DNA of 64,000 nucleotides from Flammulina velutipes (lineage: Eukaryota > Basidiomycota > Agaricomycetes > Agaricales > Physalacriaceae). The notes beneath the pieces are model-generated. The model worked only from the letters and a program-made list of their open reading frames with translations. It made no database searches and was not told the DNA's origin. How positions within the stretch are numbered: position 1 is the first letter of the stretch; each line of letters opens with the position of its first letter. Shown in pieces: positions 1 to 10,877 of the stretch. A program made the translations under genes and the position numbers. The stretch is taken from NCBI GenBank assembly GCA_011800155.1, contig CM022373.1, positions 1,488,001 to 1,552,000 on the forward strand, written 5' to 3'.

Positions 1-1085
1 GACAATCATTCTCCGCCACGTTGTGTCCCGGTGATTGACCTTCTTTCACCAGCGCTGTTTTACATGCACCGAGGGTTCTTCGCCCAGGCACTTGAGGACT
101 GTCCGAATGACCCCATGGGCAGCAAGTACGCGCAGTCTGTATTGGCGGCGTACACTAGTGCGTGCTCCTTCGTGGGGTTGATCGAGAGCTTGTTCAAACA
201 GCACCCGGCATTGACTGAGAGGATGTGGTTTCTCTTTACCCATGTCTTCTCTTGCTCTGTAAGTATCACATGTTTCCTTCCTCCCAGCAATACTCAAGCA
301 TCGGTAGATCGTCCTCGGCTCTATAGCTGTTAAGTCGGAGATGGCATTGGCTCCGTCGGCGCTATCTCACCTCGAGTCAGCGTACCAACTCTTTTCTCGG
401 GTATCGGAGACATCTCGAACGGCGAAGATACTGGTCAGTATCTTACCTGCAGACTTTGGGTACTGGATGACTGACTCTCTCCGATAATTAGACAGTGCTC
501 CACAAACTGAAAGACCGTGCTCATACTGCAATCTCCAAAGCCAGAGGACATATCCCACCGGATCCGATTCACCGTGGACCGTACGCTATCAGTCCACATG
601 TCAAGACCGAAAACGACGAGCTCGCAGGTTTGGGTGGCATGACTCGTCTAGTGTCACGACGAGGGACATCGTCATTACCTTCTTCTCCTTCTTCACACTC
701 CAGCGCTAGCCCTGTCTCCCAACCTTCTTCTCCTCCCATGAGCCAGGATTCGAACTACGCGCCTATGCATGATCCAGGCTCTCAATGGCAGCAGCAGCAA
801 CAACAACAATCACAGCAACAATATATTGGTATATCGCAAGAGTACGATTATCCAATGTATCCTCAGGCTATGGCCTACGACGGTCCGCCGCACGCGATGA
901 GCTTGGATGTGATGCCGACTTATTATGGGTATGGAGTGGCGAATGGGGGCAACGGGAATGTACGGGTTGGATACGCGCAGTATGGATCGATGCAGCAGCC
1001 GCAGCCGAGTGAGTTCTCTGCGCCGCCTGATCATGATTTACAGGTGTCGTGGCAGAATTTCATGTCCCAGTACAAGTCTATTTGA
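1..1085 (+). CDS. Fungal-specific transcription factor, C-terminal part (5' end outside window)
   Basis: Exons <1-258, 308-433, 492-1085; all junctions are phase 0 and the two introns are 49 and 58 nt. The first exon reads open from base 1, so the N-terminus and any Zn2Cys6 DNA-binding domain lie upstream. The visible part resembles the end of the fungal middle-homology region of Zn2Cys6 regulators: a helical segment with FYMHRGFFAQAL, then LSHLESAYQLFSRVSETS. The last exon is low-complexity, rich in Ser/Pro, with a run of Gln encoded by mixed CAG/CAA near 787-820, typical of an activation region. The stop codon is TGA. Family assignment rests on resemblance to basidiomycete factors; target genes cannot be inferred. 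Confidence 0.7.
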
Positions 1086-1517
1086 GAGGGTGCTTTTTGG
1101 ATGTACATATATAATCCTTTTTTGTATATTGTGTTTTATTATGTATCTGTATCTTTACTTGTTACATATGTGTTTAGATGGTGCAAATAGCTTTGGATCT
1201 TGGATGTGTTGTTGTGTGGCGCGTTCTTTCCCGGTGCTTTGGCTCGTTGGAGGGAGATCTCTTTTTGTCTTTGGGAATCTTGGAAATGTCCATCCAGTGG
1301 CTATTGCGAGCTACTGGGATATATGTCGTATACAACTAACAGTCAACCCATCCCAAGCTCGGAGATCACCAGGAACGAATCGGAGTCCGTCACAATCTTA
1401 TCAATTTGAAATTCATTTCCGATCGATTCTACAATATTTTTGTTGACTCGGCTCTTAGCCTTCTTAATCTTACTGCAGAGTTTTACTCTTCCCTTCACTA
1501 CTGTAAAGGTAAACGGA
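1086..1517. other. Intergenic, 432 bp
   Basis: T-rich 3' flank of the transcription factor followed by the upstream region of the permease. I see no conserved frame, RNA gene or clear TATA box. Confidence 0.5.
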
Positions 1518-3417
1518 ATGGCATCTGTAAACGAGAAAGACGCCCCCGATGTCGAGAAACACGAACTGGAATCGTCGACGGATCTCAGCTACTCCTCGCG
1601 ATGGTCAAAACAGCTCTTGACGTGGGGCATAGAGGGCAGAGGTAAGCACCAACCAATTCACTTCAGAAGAGATTATCTTATATAAATCAATAGGAACGAT
1701 ACCCGTAGCGCCCGAAGACCGCATCGATACCCAATATTACAAAAACTTCTTCCTCTGGTTTTCATGGAACTGCAATATCCTGTCTTTCTCTGCGGGATCG
1801 CTAGGCCCCATCGTCTTCGGGCTAAGCGTGCGGGACTCTTGTCTGGTCATCCTGTTCTTCAATCTGCTTTGTGCACTCCCTCCGGCTTATTTGTAAGAAC
1901 ACCCCGAGTGATCATCAAGTTACTGCTCAAATTCTACCTCGCAGAACGACATGGGGACCACAATTAGGTCTTCGACAGATGATACAAGCACGATACTCTT
2001 TTGGGTATGTATTCAATCGTCTCCAAGAGGACGCAATCTAACGCTTTCCAGATACTTTGGTGTGATCCTGCCATGTGTATTGAACATGATCAACATGATT
2101 GGGTTCTGCGTACTCAACTGTATTCTTGGCGGTCAGACTCTTGCAAGCGTTGCAGGAGGCAACCTCAGCTGGAAGTAAGACTTCTCTCGTTTTTGAAGAT
2201 TTTAGCCCAACTGAAGTCGATCTTTAGCGTCGGTATCGTCATCATATCGATAATTTCCCTACTGGTGAGTTTCGTCGGCAGTAGATCTGAAGCATTGGTT
2301 ACCTACCCTCCGTGCAGGTGTCATTCTGTGGCATCAAGGTCCTGTCATGGTACGAACGCGTCGCGTGGATCCCCGTAGTGATAGTCTTTGTTGTGGCTCT
2401 TGGTGTGGGAGGCAAGAATATCACCAGTGTCGAGTCGGCCGAACCAGCTTCCGCCGTCGCCATCCTATCATTTGCATCAACGATTGCTGGCTTCGTCATA
2501 ACATACTCCCCACTCAGCTCGGATTTCACCATCTATTTCCGCCCAGATGCTCCAAGGTAAGCATCAGGTCCCTTTTATCGTTCACGGAAGATGCGCTGAT
2601 ACACTGATTGATGACAGACTGAGATTGTTCGCGTACTCATATCTTGGGTTCTTACTGCCAATCGTGCGTCTGCCAGCGCCATCATATTCATAGTGTTTCG
2701 AACTGAGAAAATGTCAGGTAACGCTCCAGTGCCTCGGTGCTGCTGCAGCTGCTTCAGCAGCGCTCGTACCTGAATGGGAGGCTGGTTACGAAGGTGGCAA
2801 TGTGGGCGGTTTGCTTGAAGCCATGCTTCATCCCACGAAAGGATTTGGCAAGTTCCTAACAGTGCTCCTCAGTCTATCAGTGGCCGGGAATATTGCGCCG
2901 ACGTTCTACTCTGTCTCGCTGAACGTTCAAGTATTCATCCCAGCGCTGTACGTTGTTCCAAGATATGTCTTCTCGATCCTCGCTATAGCCATGTGAGTGT
3001 GATACTCTTTGCAGTGTAATGGATGACTGACTGATACATTACAGTGTTCTCCCCCTTGCCATCGTGGGTTCCCATCGCTTCTACGACGCGCTTATCAACT
3101 TCTTGAGTCTCATCGGGTACTGGGCAAGCGCGTTCCTTGCTGTCATTCTCGTTGAGCACTTCGTCTTTCGCAAAGGAGACGCTTCTCGGTACAAAATCTC
3201 TTCGTGGAACAAACCCAGAGAACTGCCGTGGGGAGCAGCAGCTCTTGCGGCTGGTATTGGTTCATTTGGGCTCGTCATCCCATGCATGGAGCAGCTTTGG
3301 TTCATTGGTCCCATTGGCCACAAGACAGGTGATATAGGGTTCGAGGTTGCCTTTGTGCTGACTGCCATCCTTTATGTGCCGTTGCGGAAGTTGGAAATCA
3401 AGCTGTCGGGAAGATAG
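1518..3417 (+). CDS. NCS1-family purine/cytosine permease (Fcy2/Fcy21-like)
   Basis: Nine exons: 1518-1641, 1694-1892, 1945-2004, 2052-2174, 2228-2264, 2318-2556, 2618-2663, 2718-2992, 3045-3417, joining in phase to 491 aa. A hydrophilic N-terminus leads into EDRIDTQYYKNFFLWFSWN and SFSAGSLGP, a pattern of the fungal cytosine/purine permeases, then about 12 hydrophobic segments; YSFGYFGVILP and the GFGKF loop also match the family. Family members import purines, cytosine or related bases by proton symport at the plasma membrane; the exact substrate is not readable. It is tail to tail with VMA12, with only 34 bp between stop codons, so the 3' UTRs probably overlap. Confidence 0.88.
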
Positions 3418-3451
3418 ATGAGGTGGCATTAATGATACCTCGTATAATCTA

Positions 3452-4156
3452 TTATGAGGAGCGTATGCGGTGACGAAGATTATTGTCTTCGTTTTCATTG
3501 GACTTTGTGCTCGGTGGTGGTGATATGGATAGTCCAACCCTGTCGCCGTCATCCTTTTTGTGTCGTGCAGTCGGTCTACGTTTCTTTGAAGCGTCGCGTC
3601 GAGACTGCCAGATAATGTACAGAACCGCCTCCGAAATAGCGACGATAATGGCAACAAAGAAGGAAAACAGGACACGCTATTGACGATTCAGTTTCCTGCA
3701 CGGAAGGAATGCCTGAACACACACCCATTCGTACTTCCAGCCAGTATGTTCCGACGCCCACAGAGCTGCCATGGCCGATCCGCCGACACTAAGCACTCCG
3801 TTAATAAGCGTTGTTATCTGTTTTCGCTCCTGGCTGGCGTGGGCGGCAACAGCGTCTGGGTCTGGAGGAGGGACATAGGTCCCAAATTTCCGCTCTGGTG
3901 AAGTCGTAGTACCAGCCAAGAGGGCCACCATAGAGTAGTCATTCGGTGAAGACACCTTCGAGGAGCCTGCAGGCGTCCGGACCCACTGCGAGACTGCGTG
4001 GATGAACGAGTACGGTATTGTCTTCGGTCGCGGTTCAGCTAAATAGACAGCGAGCTGGGACGCGAGCTCGTTGGGAAGAACGTCGCGCAGCTGTGCCAGA
4101 GTATCGGCGAGATGGCCTTCAAAGGATATATTGAGATCTGGCGTTGTGACCGACAT
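3452..4156 (-). CDS. VMA12: V-ATPase assembly factor Vma12/Vph2-like ER membrane protein
   Basis: Two exons, 3725-4156 and 3452-3676 (complement), 218 aa. The start is ATG at 4156 (MSVTTPDL); the frame stays open further upstream but without an ATG. In the middle is the Vma12 pattern ERKQITTLINGVLSVGGSA followed by two hydrophobic segments, the second (LFSFFVAIIVAISEAVLYII) in exon 2, and a basic polar tail. Vma12 works with Vma21 and Vma22 in the ER to assemble the membrane sector of the vacuolar ATPase. Only 59 bp separate its start codon from that of the divergent ataxin-10 gene. Confidence 0.82.
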
Positions 4157-4215
4157 CGTGATGGCAGGAGGCAAGCCTATTCCAGATATATACCCTTGCC
4201 CTTTGCTTTATTTCT
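4157..4215. promoter_or_regulatory. 59-bp divergent promoter of VMA12 and the ataxin-10 homologue
   Basis: These bases lie between two start codons pointing away from each other. The stretch holds an AT-rich part (gatatatacc near 4171-4180) and a pyrimidine-rich run. It is too short for two separate promoters, so the transcripts must share elements or start inside the neighbouring coding region. Confidence 0.6.
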
Positions 4216-6343
4216 ATGGCCATCAGCGACGACCATGAACTGCTAACAACGCTCCAGGATGCCTGTGTCGCGTTCGATATCTCTGTGCCCGACAAGGTCT
4301 CTTCGTTATGTGACGTCCTCGACGCAATATCAACCGACTTGGCCCACAGCGAGAGTTTGAGGTAGGCTTGGATGTTTTCCTAAAGGCTTTACCCCATATC
4401 TTTCCCTAGAAAGTCAATAGCAGATCCTTCTCTGTGGCCATGCCTCCGAAAACTTTGGCAATCTTTACTCCGCGCTCAGCTGACTTTCTGGGATGGCGAA
4501 GACGACCAGGATAGCGACGATACGAGCCAGTGGCTCAGGCAACTGTGCCTCAGCTTGGCTCGCTTTACCAGAAATCTCGTCGCTGGCGTTGCGGACAATC
4601 AAACAAAAGCCTAGTTAGTGTCTTGCCCTCGGCCTACCTGTCTTGCAGAAACTGAGGAATTATGTAGCGAAAACGAGCCAGATATTAGACGTCTTCTCCA
4701 CTATTATACTTCGTGGACCTCCATGGAAAATGAACAAGGTATATCTTATCTCTGCAGATGACTTGAACAATTGACCTTGTCCAATCAAATCAAGCAATCC
4801 TTGTCGCTCGAGTTCTCGCTCAGACACTCTCGAATATCGTCACTGCCAACGAACCTTTACTACAGTCGCTCTGGGAGACATATTTGAACCTGCCCGAAGA
4901 CCAAGTTGTCCTAATGTAAAGTTTCCTTTTATCTGTTGCATGTGGCGCACTGACACAGGCAGCCGCCTTCTCACCTCGGCAGACGGGAGAACGGCCCTCC
5001 CGGGTCTCATGCTGATACAGAACTGTATAGATCAGAGTAGTCCTAGATCGTACGTGCAGATCTCTGCTTCCGTTCTTATTCCTGATAGTCATTGTATTAG
5101 GAAACTCCTTGTGCGATCTTTGGTTGGCGCCCGCCTCTGTATATCTCTATTGGACAAAATGGCCAACACGTACGAAGCTGAAGAAGGGACAGAAGATGCC
5201 AATGCGTTCGACGTAGGGCAAGTACCCGTTCATCCGCGTATCAAGCTCGATTTCTTATCATCTTTCACACTGCCAGTTACGCAATATTCTCTCGACTACT
5301 TGAGGCAGGGTTCGTTCCAGAACTATACAGCAAACTCGCCGTGTGAGTCGTCCGACTCAAATAGATGCGGAGGGACTAATTGCATACAGCGCTGACGAGA
5401 TAATAACACCGCACCAAACCGTTCTACTTAAACTTATTGACTCATACCTCCAGGCCACACCGCTCGTTCCTTGTGACGAGATGAGCACGAAGCTCGTCGA
5501 TGGCTTGTGCCGTATGCTCGGAATGTGCTTCTTCTCCCTATCATCTTATGCGCAGAGCGCTCTCCGGAGGTCTTTAGGTTCTCCGATGTCACAAAGCTTT
5601 CCGGAAAATATTGAAACTGGGATACTGCCACCGGAGGAATTGGATGTCATGTTGCCAAAGGTGTGCGAGGCGTTGGTACTGGTATCGCAATGTATGGTCA
5701 CTCTCGTTTTGGACGCTGAACAAAACGATTCCGATGCCACCCCAAAAGTGGTAGCTGTCGGCCCTGCAAACTTGCCCAAAGCGATGTTTGTTGACCTCAA
5801 AACAGAACATCATGGACTTGATGAAAGTCTAGTTGGTATGGTCTATACATTCTAAGCGAGCTTGTCGGAGTATTCTAAAGCTGTTCATAGAGGTCCTGCG
5901 ACTGCTTGATCGTTTCCTACCTCGTATCAACTTTGGGAAACCGGTCATCAACCCGTCTTCGCCGCCCAATATACAACAGCCATCACCAACAAACACGGGT
6001 TTCTCATATCTGAAAAGAGATTTAGTCCGACTTCTTGGTGTGCTGTGTCACGAAAACAAAGCGATACAAGATAGAACGCGGCGGTGTGGCGGTATCGAGG
6101 TTGTTATGAACCTGTGTGTCGTTGATGAGCGAAATCCATGTTTGTTCTCTGCTGTCTTGATGAATAATGACTGACATCTTCCATGATTCGTGCTTACCAG
6201 ACTTACGAGAGCATGCAATTTTCACTTTGCACAACCTCCTCAGGGGGAATCCAGAAAACCAAGCAATAGTAGACGAAGTACAGCCCACCACGCACTGGGA
6301 TGATGATGGAGTCTTGAGGCAAGGTGGCGCGGTGCGCGAATAG
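4216..6343 (+). CDS. Ataxin-10 homologue
   Basis: Ten exons: 4216-4361, 4410-4613, 4668-4738, 4795-4915, 4963-5049, 5101-5217, 5277-5342, 5390-5835, 5891-6139, 6201-6343, giving 549 aa in one frame. An early segment has LARFTRNLVAG and the last exons carry the ataxin-10 C-terminal domain: FSYLKRDLVRLLGVLC, then IFTLHNLLRGNPENQ. Armadillo-like helices are expected between. Fungal members are linked to cytokinesis and were once labelled copper transport protein 86; a function here is only inferred. The intron 5218-5276 fits only with a GC donor (gg|gcaagt). Intron 4614-4667 ends at the second of two possible acceptors; the first would create a stop. It is convergent with LEO1, 76 bp apart. Confidence 0.88.
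5218..5276 (+). other. GC-AG intron in the ataxin-10 homologue
   Basis: The exon ends GTA-GG and the intron begins gcaagt, the optimal GC donor. Joining to the AG at 5276 gives DVG-YAIFSRLLEAGFVPEL in frame. The GT three bases further in (gtaccc) would put the next exon out of frame. Confidence 0.75.
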
Positions 6344-6419
6344 ATGTACTATGTTTTGTATGTTTGAAATATGTTGTACAGCAAAGCAAAGCAAGTAATG
6401 TAAAAACCAACGAATGTCT

Positions 6420-7924
6420 TCATTCGTCCTCCTCCTCGTCCTCTTCATACGCTGCCCGTTTGCGTCGTGATCCACCTGCCCCTCCTCTGCGGACTTTTGG
6501 CTCATCGTCTTCCTCCTCGCTTTCAACATCCATTTCCTCCCCATCCTCTTTGGCAGGTCCCCCGCGGCGACTGACCGCCTTCTCCGCTCCCGCATCCAAC
6601 CGATCAAGCTCATCCTCTTGGCCGTGTCGTCGTCTGTCGTCGTCACTATCCTCCTCCTCATCCTCGACCAAGAAATCGTCTCTCTGGTAGTCGCCTTTTG
6701 CATCATCATCCTTTTTACTCTTCTTGCTAGTGGACCTCCGATGTCTCCCGTCGTCCGAGTCCGAATCGCCAAAGACGTCGTCGTCGTCGTACTCCAAGGA
6801 TCGGTCGTTGTATCGTGCCTTCTTCCTATTGGGCCTATCATCTCTACTTCTCGGCTCTCGTCTTTTAGCCTTCTTGATGGCCTCTTGAGCCTCACGTTCG
6901 GGGTCGACAGTGGGATCGGCAGCCATTTTGAGCCGCGCGACTTTGGTATGTTTTTCGCCAACAGATCTAGCTAACATACGATGCACGTCGGACTGCATAC
7001 CTGTAGGGACCAGAGTCATCGTCCCAGTTACGATTGCTTCAGCTTGGAGGACCTGAGATATTTTATGCTGCGCCACAAGATAGGTTAATCCTTGGGCTTT
7101 ACCGCCCGGCGTATGGGAAGTCGGCAGCGCGTGTGGATGCGATTGTGATAATTGGGTACCGCCAAGGGACTGTCGTTGAACGCCACCGGCAGTATCAACG
7201 TTGTGAGTAACGTCGAAAAGTTCTTTTCCGAGCCGAAGACTGAGCGAACCGTCAGACCAGCGTATGACACGACTGTTGGACTGGCGAATCTGTGGAAGAA
7301 GGTAAGAGAGAGCACAGCGCAAGAGATCGACTACTAAAACTTGCATCGTTGCCGACTTCGTCTTTCGCCCATCTCCATCGCAAAGTATGTTCGATTCTCA
7401 GTTTAGTTGTCATGGGCTGTTCATCTCCAACCTGTTCAGCCATGTACGTATCTGGGTGGAAAGCTTTTGAGTCTAGTTTGAAGAACTTTGGCAATTTCAA
7501 AATCCATTTCTGGTTGCGCGATAGTCAGAGTGGGAATCAGTGAACTGCGTTATTCATACTTCACCGGTGGTGCTCCTAGGTACTGGGATGTTAGGAAAGG
7601 TGACATTTGCCTCTTGCAATTTTTCTGGCAGATCCGGAACAGCGTCGTCCTCTTCGTATTCCAACGCTTTCCTGTGCTCTCGCTCTTGAGACGGCAGTCT
7701 TTCTGAAGCAGCGCTATACACAGCGTAAGTCTCTTGATTAGGGTTGCGAAGGAGACTTGCACTGACTCTTCATCGTCATCTTGAAGGTGGTCGTCCTCTT
7801 CACCGCCAAACAAATCTGCCATCCCCTCTTCATGCTGTTCCGTTTCATCATCCATTGTAACATCGTCGGGTTCAGATTTGGAAGGTGACCCGGTAGGTGT
7901 AAGAGCTCCGGCCAGCGAGGACAT
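6420..7924 (-). CDS. LEO1: Paf1-complex subunit Leo1
   Basis: Four exons on the complement: 7761-7924, 7560-7713, 7345-7509, 6420-7289; 450 aa. The N-terminus is acidic (MADLFGGEEDDH), then ERLPSQEREHRKALEYEEDD, a central Leo1 core with LRIEHTLRWRWAKDE, VIRWSDGSLSLRLG and FDVTHNVDTAGGVQRQSLGG, and a long Arg/Lys/Asp/Glu/Ser tail. Leo1 belongs to the RNA polymerase II Paf1 elongation complex, acting in histone modification and transcript elongation in the nucleus. Introns 7714-7760 and 7290-7344 both use GC donors (gcaagt) in this model, which restores the family sequence across both junctions. A long reverse-strand open frame over the acidic tail is a codon-bias shadow. Confidence 0.93.
7290..7344 (-). 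other. GC-AG intron 3 of LEO1
   Basis: The exon ends GAT (Asp) and the intron starts gcaagttt; the acceptor is ttccacag. It joins KDEVGND to IRQSNSRVIRWSDG in phase 0, matching the Leo1 core. It is the second GC donor in the same gene. Confidence 0.7.
7714..7760 (-). other. GC-AG intron 1 of LEO1
   Basis: The donor reads gt|gcaagt on the complement and the acceptor is ctatag. Only this donor puts AASERLPSQERE in frame after DDDEES-V. A GT lies two bases upstream of the chosen donor, but it shifts the frame. Confidence 0.65.
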
Positions 7925-8738
7925 GATGTAATGGCAGCGGCGACGACGCGTCGGACGATGAGCAAAGGCGTTTACTCGTCGTGGAGGACGATGAACAAGG
8001 GACGGAACCAGTTCGGACCTGGTTCGGACCGTCCCGCTCCTCGTGGCATATTTCCCGTTTTGGAATTCATCACGCAGATCTTCATCTTGTCAACACCGCC
8101 GCCTGTTAGGTTTCGTCGCCTCCGTTTATTCCTCAAACAAGGCGAATTCGACGGAAGCTAATCTCTCTTGTACTGCTGTGAATCTCTCTCTGTTTCTACT
8201 GGAAACTCTGTCTGTTCGTAGTTCTGAACGTCCCGAGTATCATGCTGTGCCCCGCTTTTATCTCGCAAAAGAGTCACCAGAGCTCATTCTGCCTGCCTGG
8301 ATGACAGCGCTTGCGCAGCCTTGTCCCATCTCCTAGGCTGGAAACATCCCGTATGTTTGTTCCTTCACTTTTGGGCTTTACGACATCCATCACGTACTCG
8401 TAGCTTGCTCATGCATAGCACTGGCTTGCAACGGTTTGACTCGCAACGCGTCAACAATGGACCCGTGTCATGGATTGAGCGCGGAGGTTACTTATGCTTA
8501 TCAACATCTTGATGAACGGCAACCTCCAAACGCTTTTCACAGCTTTCTTTCTAAATTGGTTCCTGTCCGTCAAACTCCGGGGCGCGTTCGGGAAATGGAT
8601 GCAAGGCTTAAATGCTGTGATCAGTATATATAAAGGGTGTTACATCTACTCTTTGTCTCTCTCTCTACCGTCTCCACATCGATATGCTGGCTTGTTCCAC
8701 GCAATAAGCCTGCAATCTCTTACGTCCATAACTACACC
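7925..8738. other. Intergenic region upstream of LEO1 and of the next gene
   Basis: This 814-bp divergent region has many short frames but none with recognisable protein features. Its right end holds the TATA box listed separately and a CT-rich run (8650-8680), a common start-site context in fungi. Confidence 0.5.
8623..8634 (+). promoter_or_regulatory. TATA box with downstream pyrimidine tract
   Basis: The sequence gtatatataaag lies about 105 bp upstream of the ATG at 8739 and is followed 25-45 bp later by a CT-rich tract, the usual spacing for a fungal core promoter. It is the clearest TATA box I noticed in the window. Confidence 0.6.
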
Positions 8739-10296
8739 ATGCCGCCGTTTATTGCCAGCCCTTCCATTCCACTCAAGCGCTCACCATCTCAATCACCACA
8801 GCCGTCTCTGATTTCTCTCTCCCGCTCTCAGTACAAGCATACTCCTCGCTCAATGTCAAACTTTTACTCTTTCGTACGCACAGTGCTTTATCTAAGATCG
8901 CCAAATATAGTATTAACATAGCTGTATAGGATCCCGATGACTCCAAAACGGGTCCGGACGAGCCCAACTATCCAGAAAACATCCCTCAACAGCATCGGGA
9001 TAATCCCTCCCCCTTCCCCGACCAGTTCTGGGACGGCGCCTCTTCATCCAACTATCGAAGCATCATGAACCCTGGACGAGTTCAACATGATAGACGCGAC
9101 ACCGATAATACAGCAGGGTACAGTCTCTCGGGTGGGTATACAGATGAACCGTGGATGCCCATGGCCTCCACATCGTCGTACCTGCCACCTCCGCCGATAC
9201 CTCCGCCACAGCCGTATACGACGTACCCCGCGCATGAATATGGACGGTCATATCAGTACCAGTCGTACAACCGTCCTGACAGCGCTCTCGACATGCAACA
9301 CCATGTTGACCGCACATCGTCACTTCTGAATCAGCATCCGTACACACCACATTCGGTAGTTCCACCTATACTGCCGTCATATACAGCGCGCGCTCGCTCA
9401 CCGCGCCCATCGTCATCGTCCCGCGGAAGCCCAGGACGTGCCGCTTCTTCGTCGTCGCCTTATACAACGCACCCCTCTCCAACAGCGGGCACTACGCCAG
9501 TAAGCGCGAAAGAGAACGTGGCAAGCGTTGATTTCTGAACTCAGTCATTAGATTACTGCGACCGCTTCATCATCAACGAGTCGAGATGCGGGCCATAGCC
9601 ACAAGGAACAGCTTCAATTCTTCAAAGATGTCGTGGTCAATTTTCGACAGCCCACAAGTGTCGCAACTGGTCCGTTTGTACCGCAGATGATGTATAAGCC
9701 TCACACGAGTAGTGACCGCCGGCGCTACGTAGAGGAGGTGGCGATGGAGGAGCCCATCTTTTTTTGGGTTGAACAGCCCAGCGAATGCGGCATTCTCCTA
9801 GCGGATGCGATGCACACAAGGGTGAAGCGCTTGGTCAACAGGGATGAAACTGTTTTTGAAGGACGGGGGCCAAGCGTCTCGGTACGCATTGAGGTATGCC
9901 CCGACTCCCGACTTTAACGGCTTGACATTGATCTCATTTTTAGTGGCCTGGATATCGTCCCTGGAGTCGACAGATACCTACCAAGGATTTTAGAAGTCCT
10001 CCAGGACCTATTACTCGAGCCAAATTGGCGAAAAATGTTGCCAAATGTGTTCAACGATTTATTCAAGTAGGCGCAGCATATCCAGCGTGGCGCTCATTGA
10101 AACTGACTTGTTTATTTTTTTCTGCTCTTAGGAGCGGCAAGGTGTACCAATGGAAGACGATGCCGACCCCAAATGGCGGATTGGGACAGTGCAGGGGACA
10201 ATACGTGTCGAAGACTTGGTCCTCATCAGTATGCACCACGTATCGATGGGATCTTGGCAGCCACACTTACGACTACGTCGTCCGCTTCCGTCATGA
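8739..10296 (+). CDS. Basidiomycete-type protein of unknown function
   Basis: Five exons: 8739-8873, 8930-9499, 9552-9893, 9944-10066, 10132-10296, all phase 0; 444 aa. The first half is disordered and rich in Ser, Pro, Tyr and Gln (PPPPIPPPQPY, many SSPR runs). The second half looks folded: EEPIFFWVEQPSECGILLADA, then WPGYRPWSRQI and a helical stretch LAKNVAKCVQRFIQ, ending with VSMGSWQPHLRLRRP. I recall this C-terminal pattern from unnamed Agaricomycete proteins, but no function is known to me. No signal peptide or membrane segment is seen. A strong TATA box suggests regulated expression. Confidence 0.75.
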
Positions 10297-10877
10297 TTCG
10301 ATTCTAGCGCGACACGCATCCTTACGACTTTCTTGTTATTCTCTTCCGCCTGAACGACGCCACCTTCACGGGGTCGGCCATTGTCCACGGACCCGTTACA
10401 TGTTTATTCTACGTTTATTCTATATCCACTCATGGTTGATAGCTGCCGAATACATACGGCTCGTTATACCCTTATTGTTATTCTACGCATTGATTCAAGG
10501 TCTCTAATATGTATCGTTTTGATGAAGTCTCGTCTGTAGCCATACGTTTCTCTTTGTTTTTCTAACGTACCGTAACTCAGACTGAATCTCCAGTAACGCA
10601 TTGTTACCCTAAAAGTTTATTGGAAGGATAGATGCGTCGACCAGGAGTAGATCGAGTTCGGATGGACACGTAGACTTTCTCTGTAGTGAATGTAGCCGCT
10701 ACATTGTACCAATGAAACGGTCTCCACATAGCAGCACTGCCGGACAACCTTTACCAACAGATGCTTTGAGAAAGCGGTCCCCCGACTTCCATCATTTTCG
10801 GTCTTCACCGCATTGTCGCACCAACCTTTCCGCGCCACCGTCGACAGTCTCCTCATCGTCTAACCAGCTCGAAACCA
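10297..10877. other. Intergenic, 581 bp between convergent genes
   Basis: 3' flanks of the unknown gene and of the transporter. The short frames in it have no protein-like features. Confidence 0.5.

Noticed and set aside
6203..6961. Long Arg/Thr-rich frame (252 aa) in another frame of the LEO1 region, and Ser-rich forward frames over it
   Set aside because: They read across the acidic, low-complexity tail of LEO1 in other frames; the Leo1 core and its introns explain the region.
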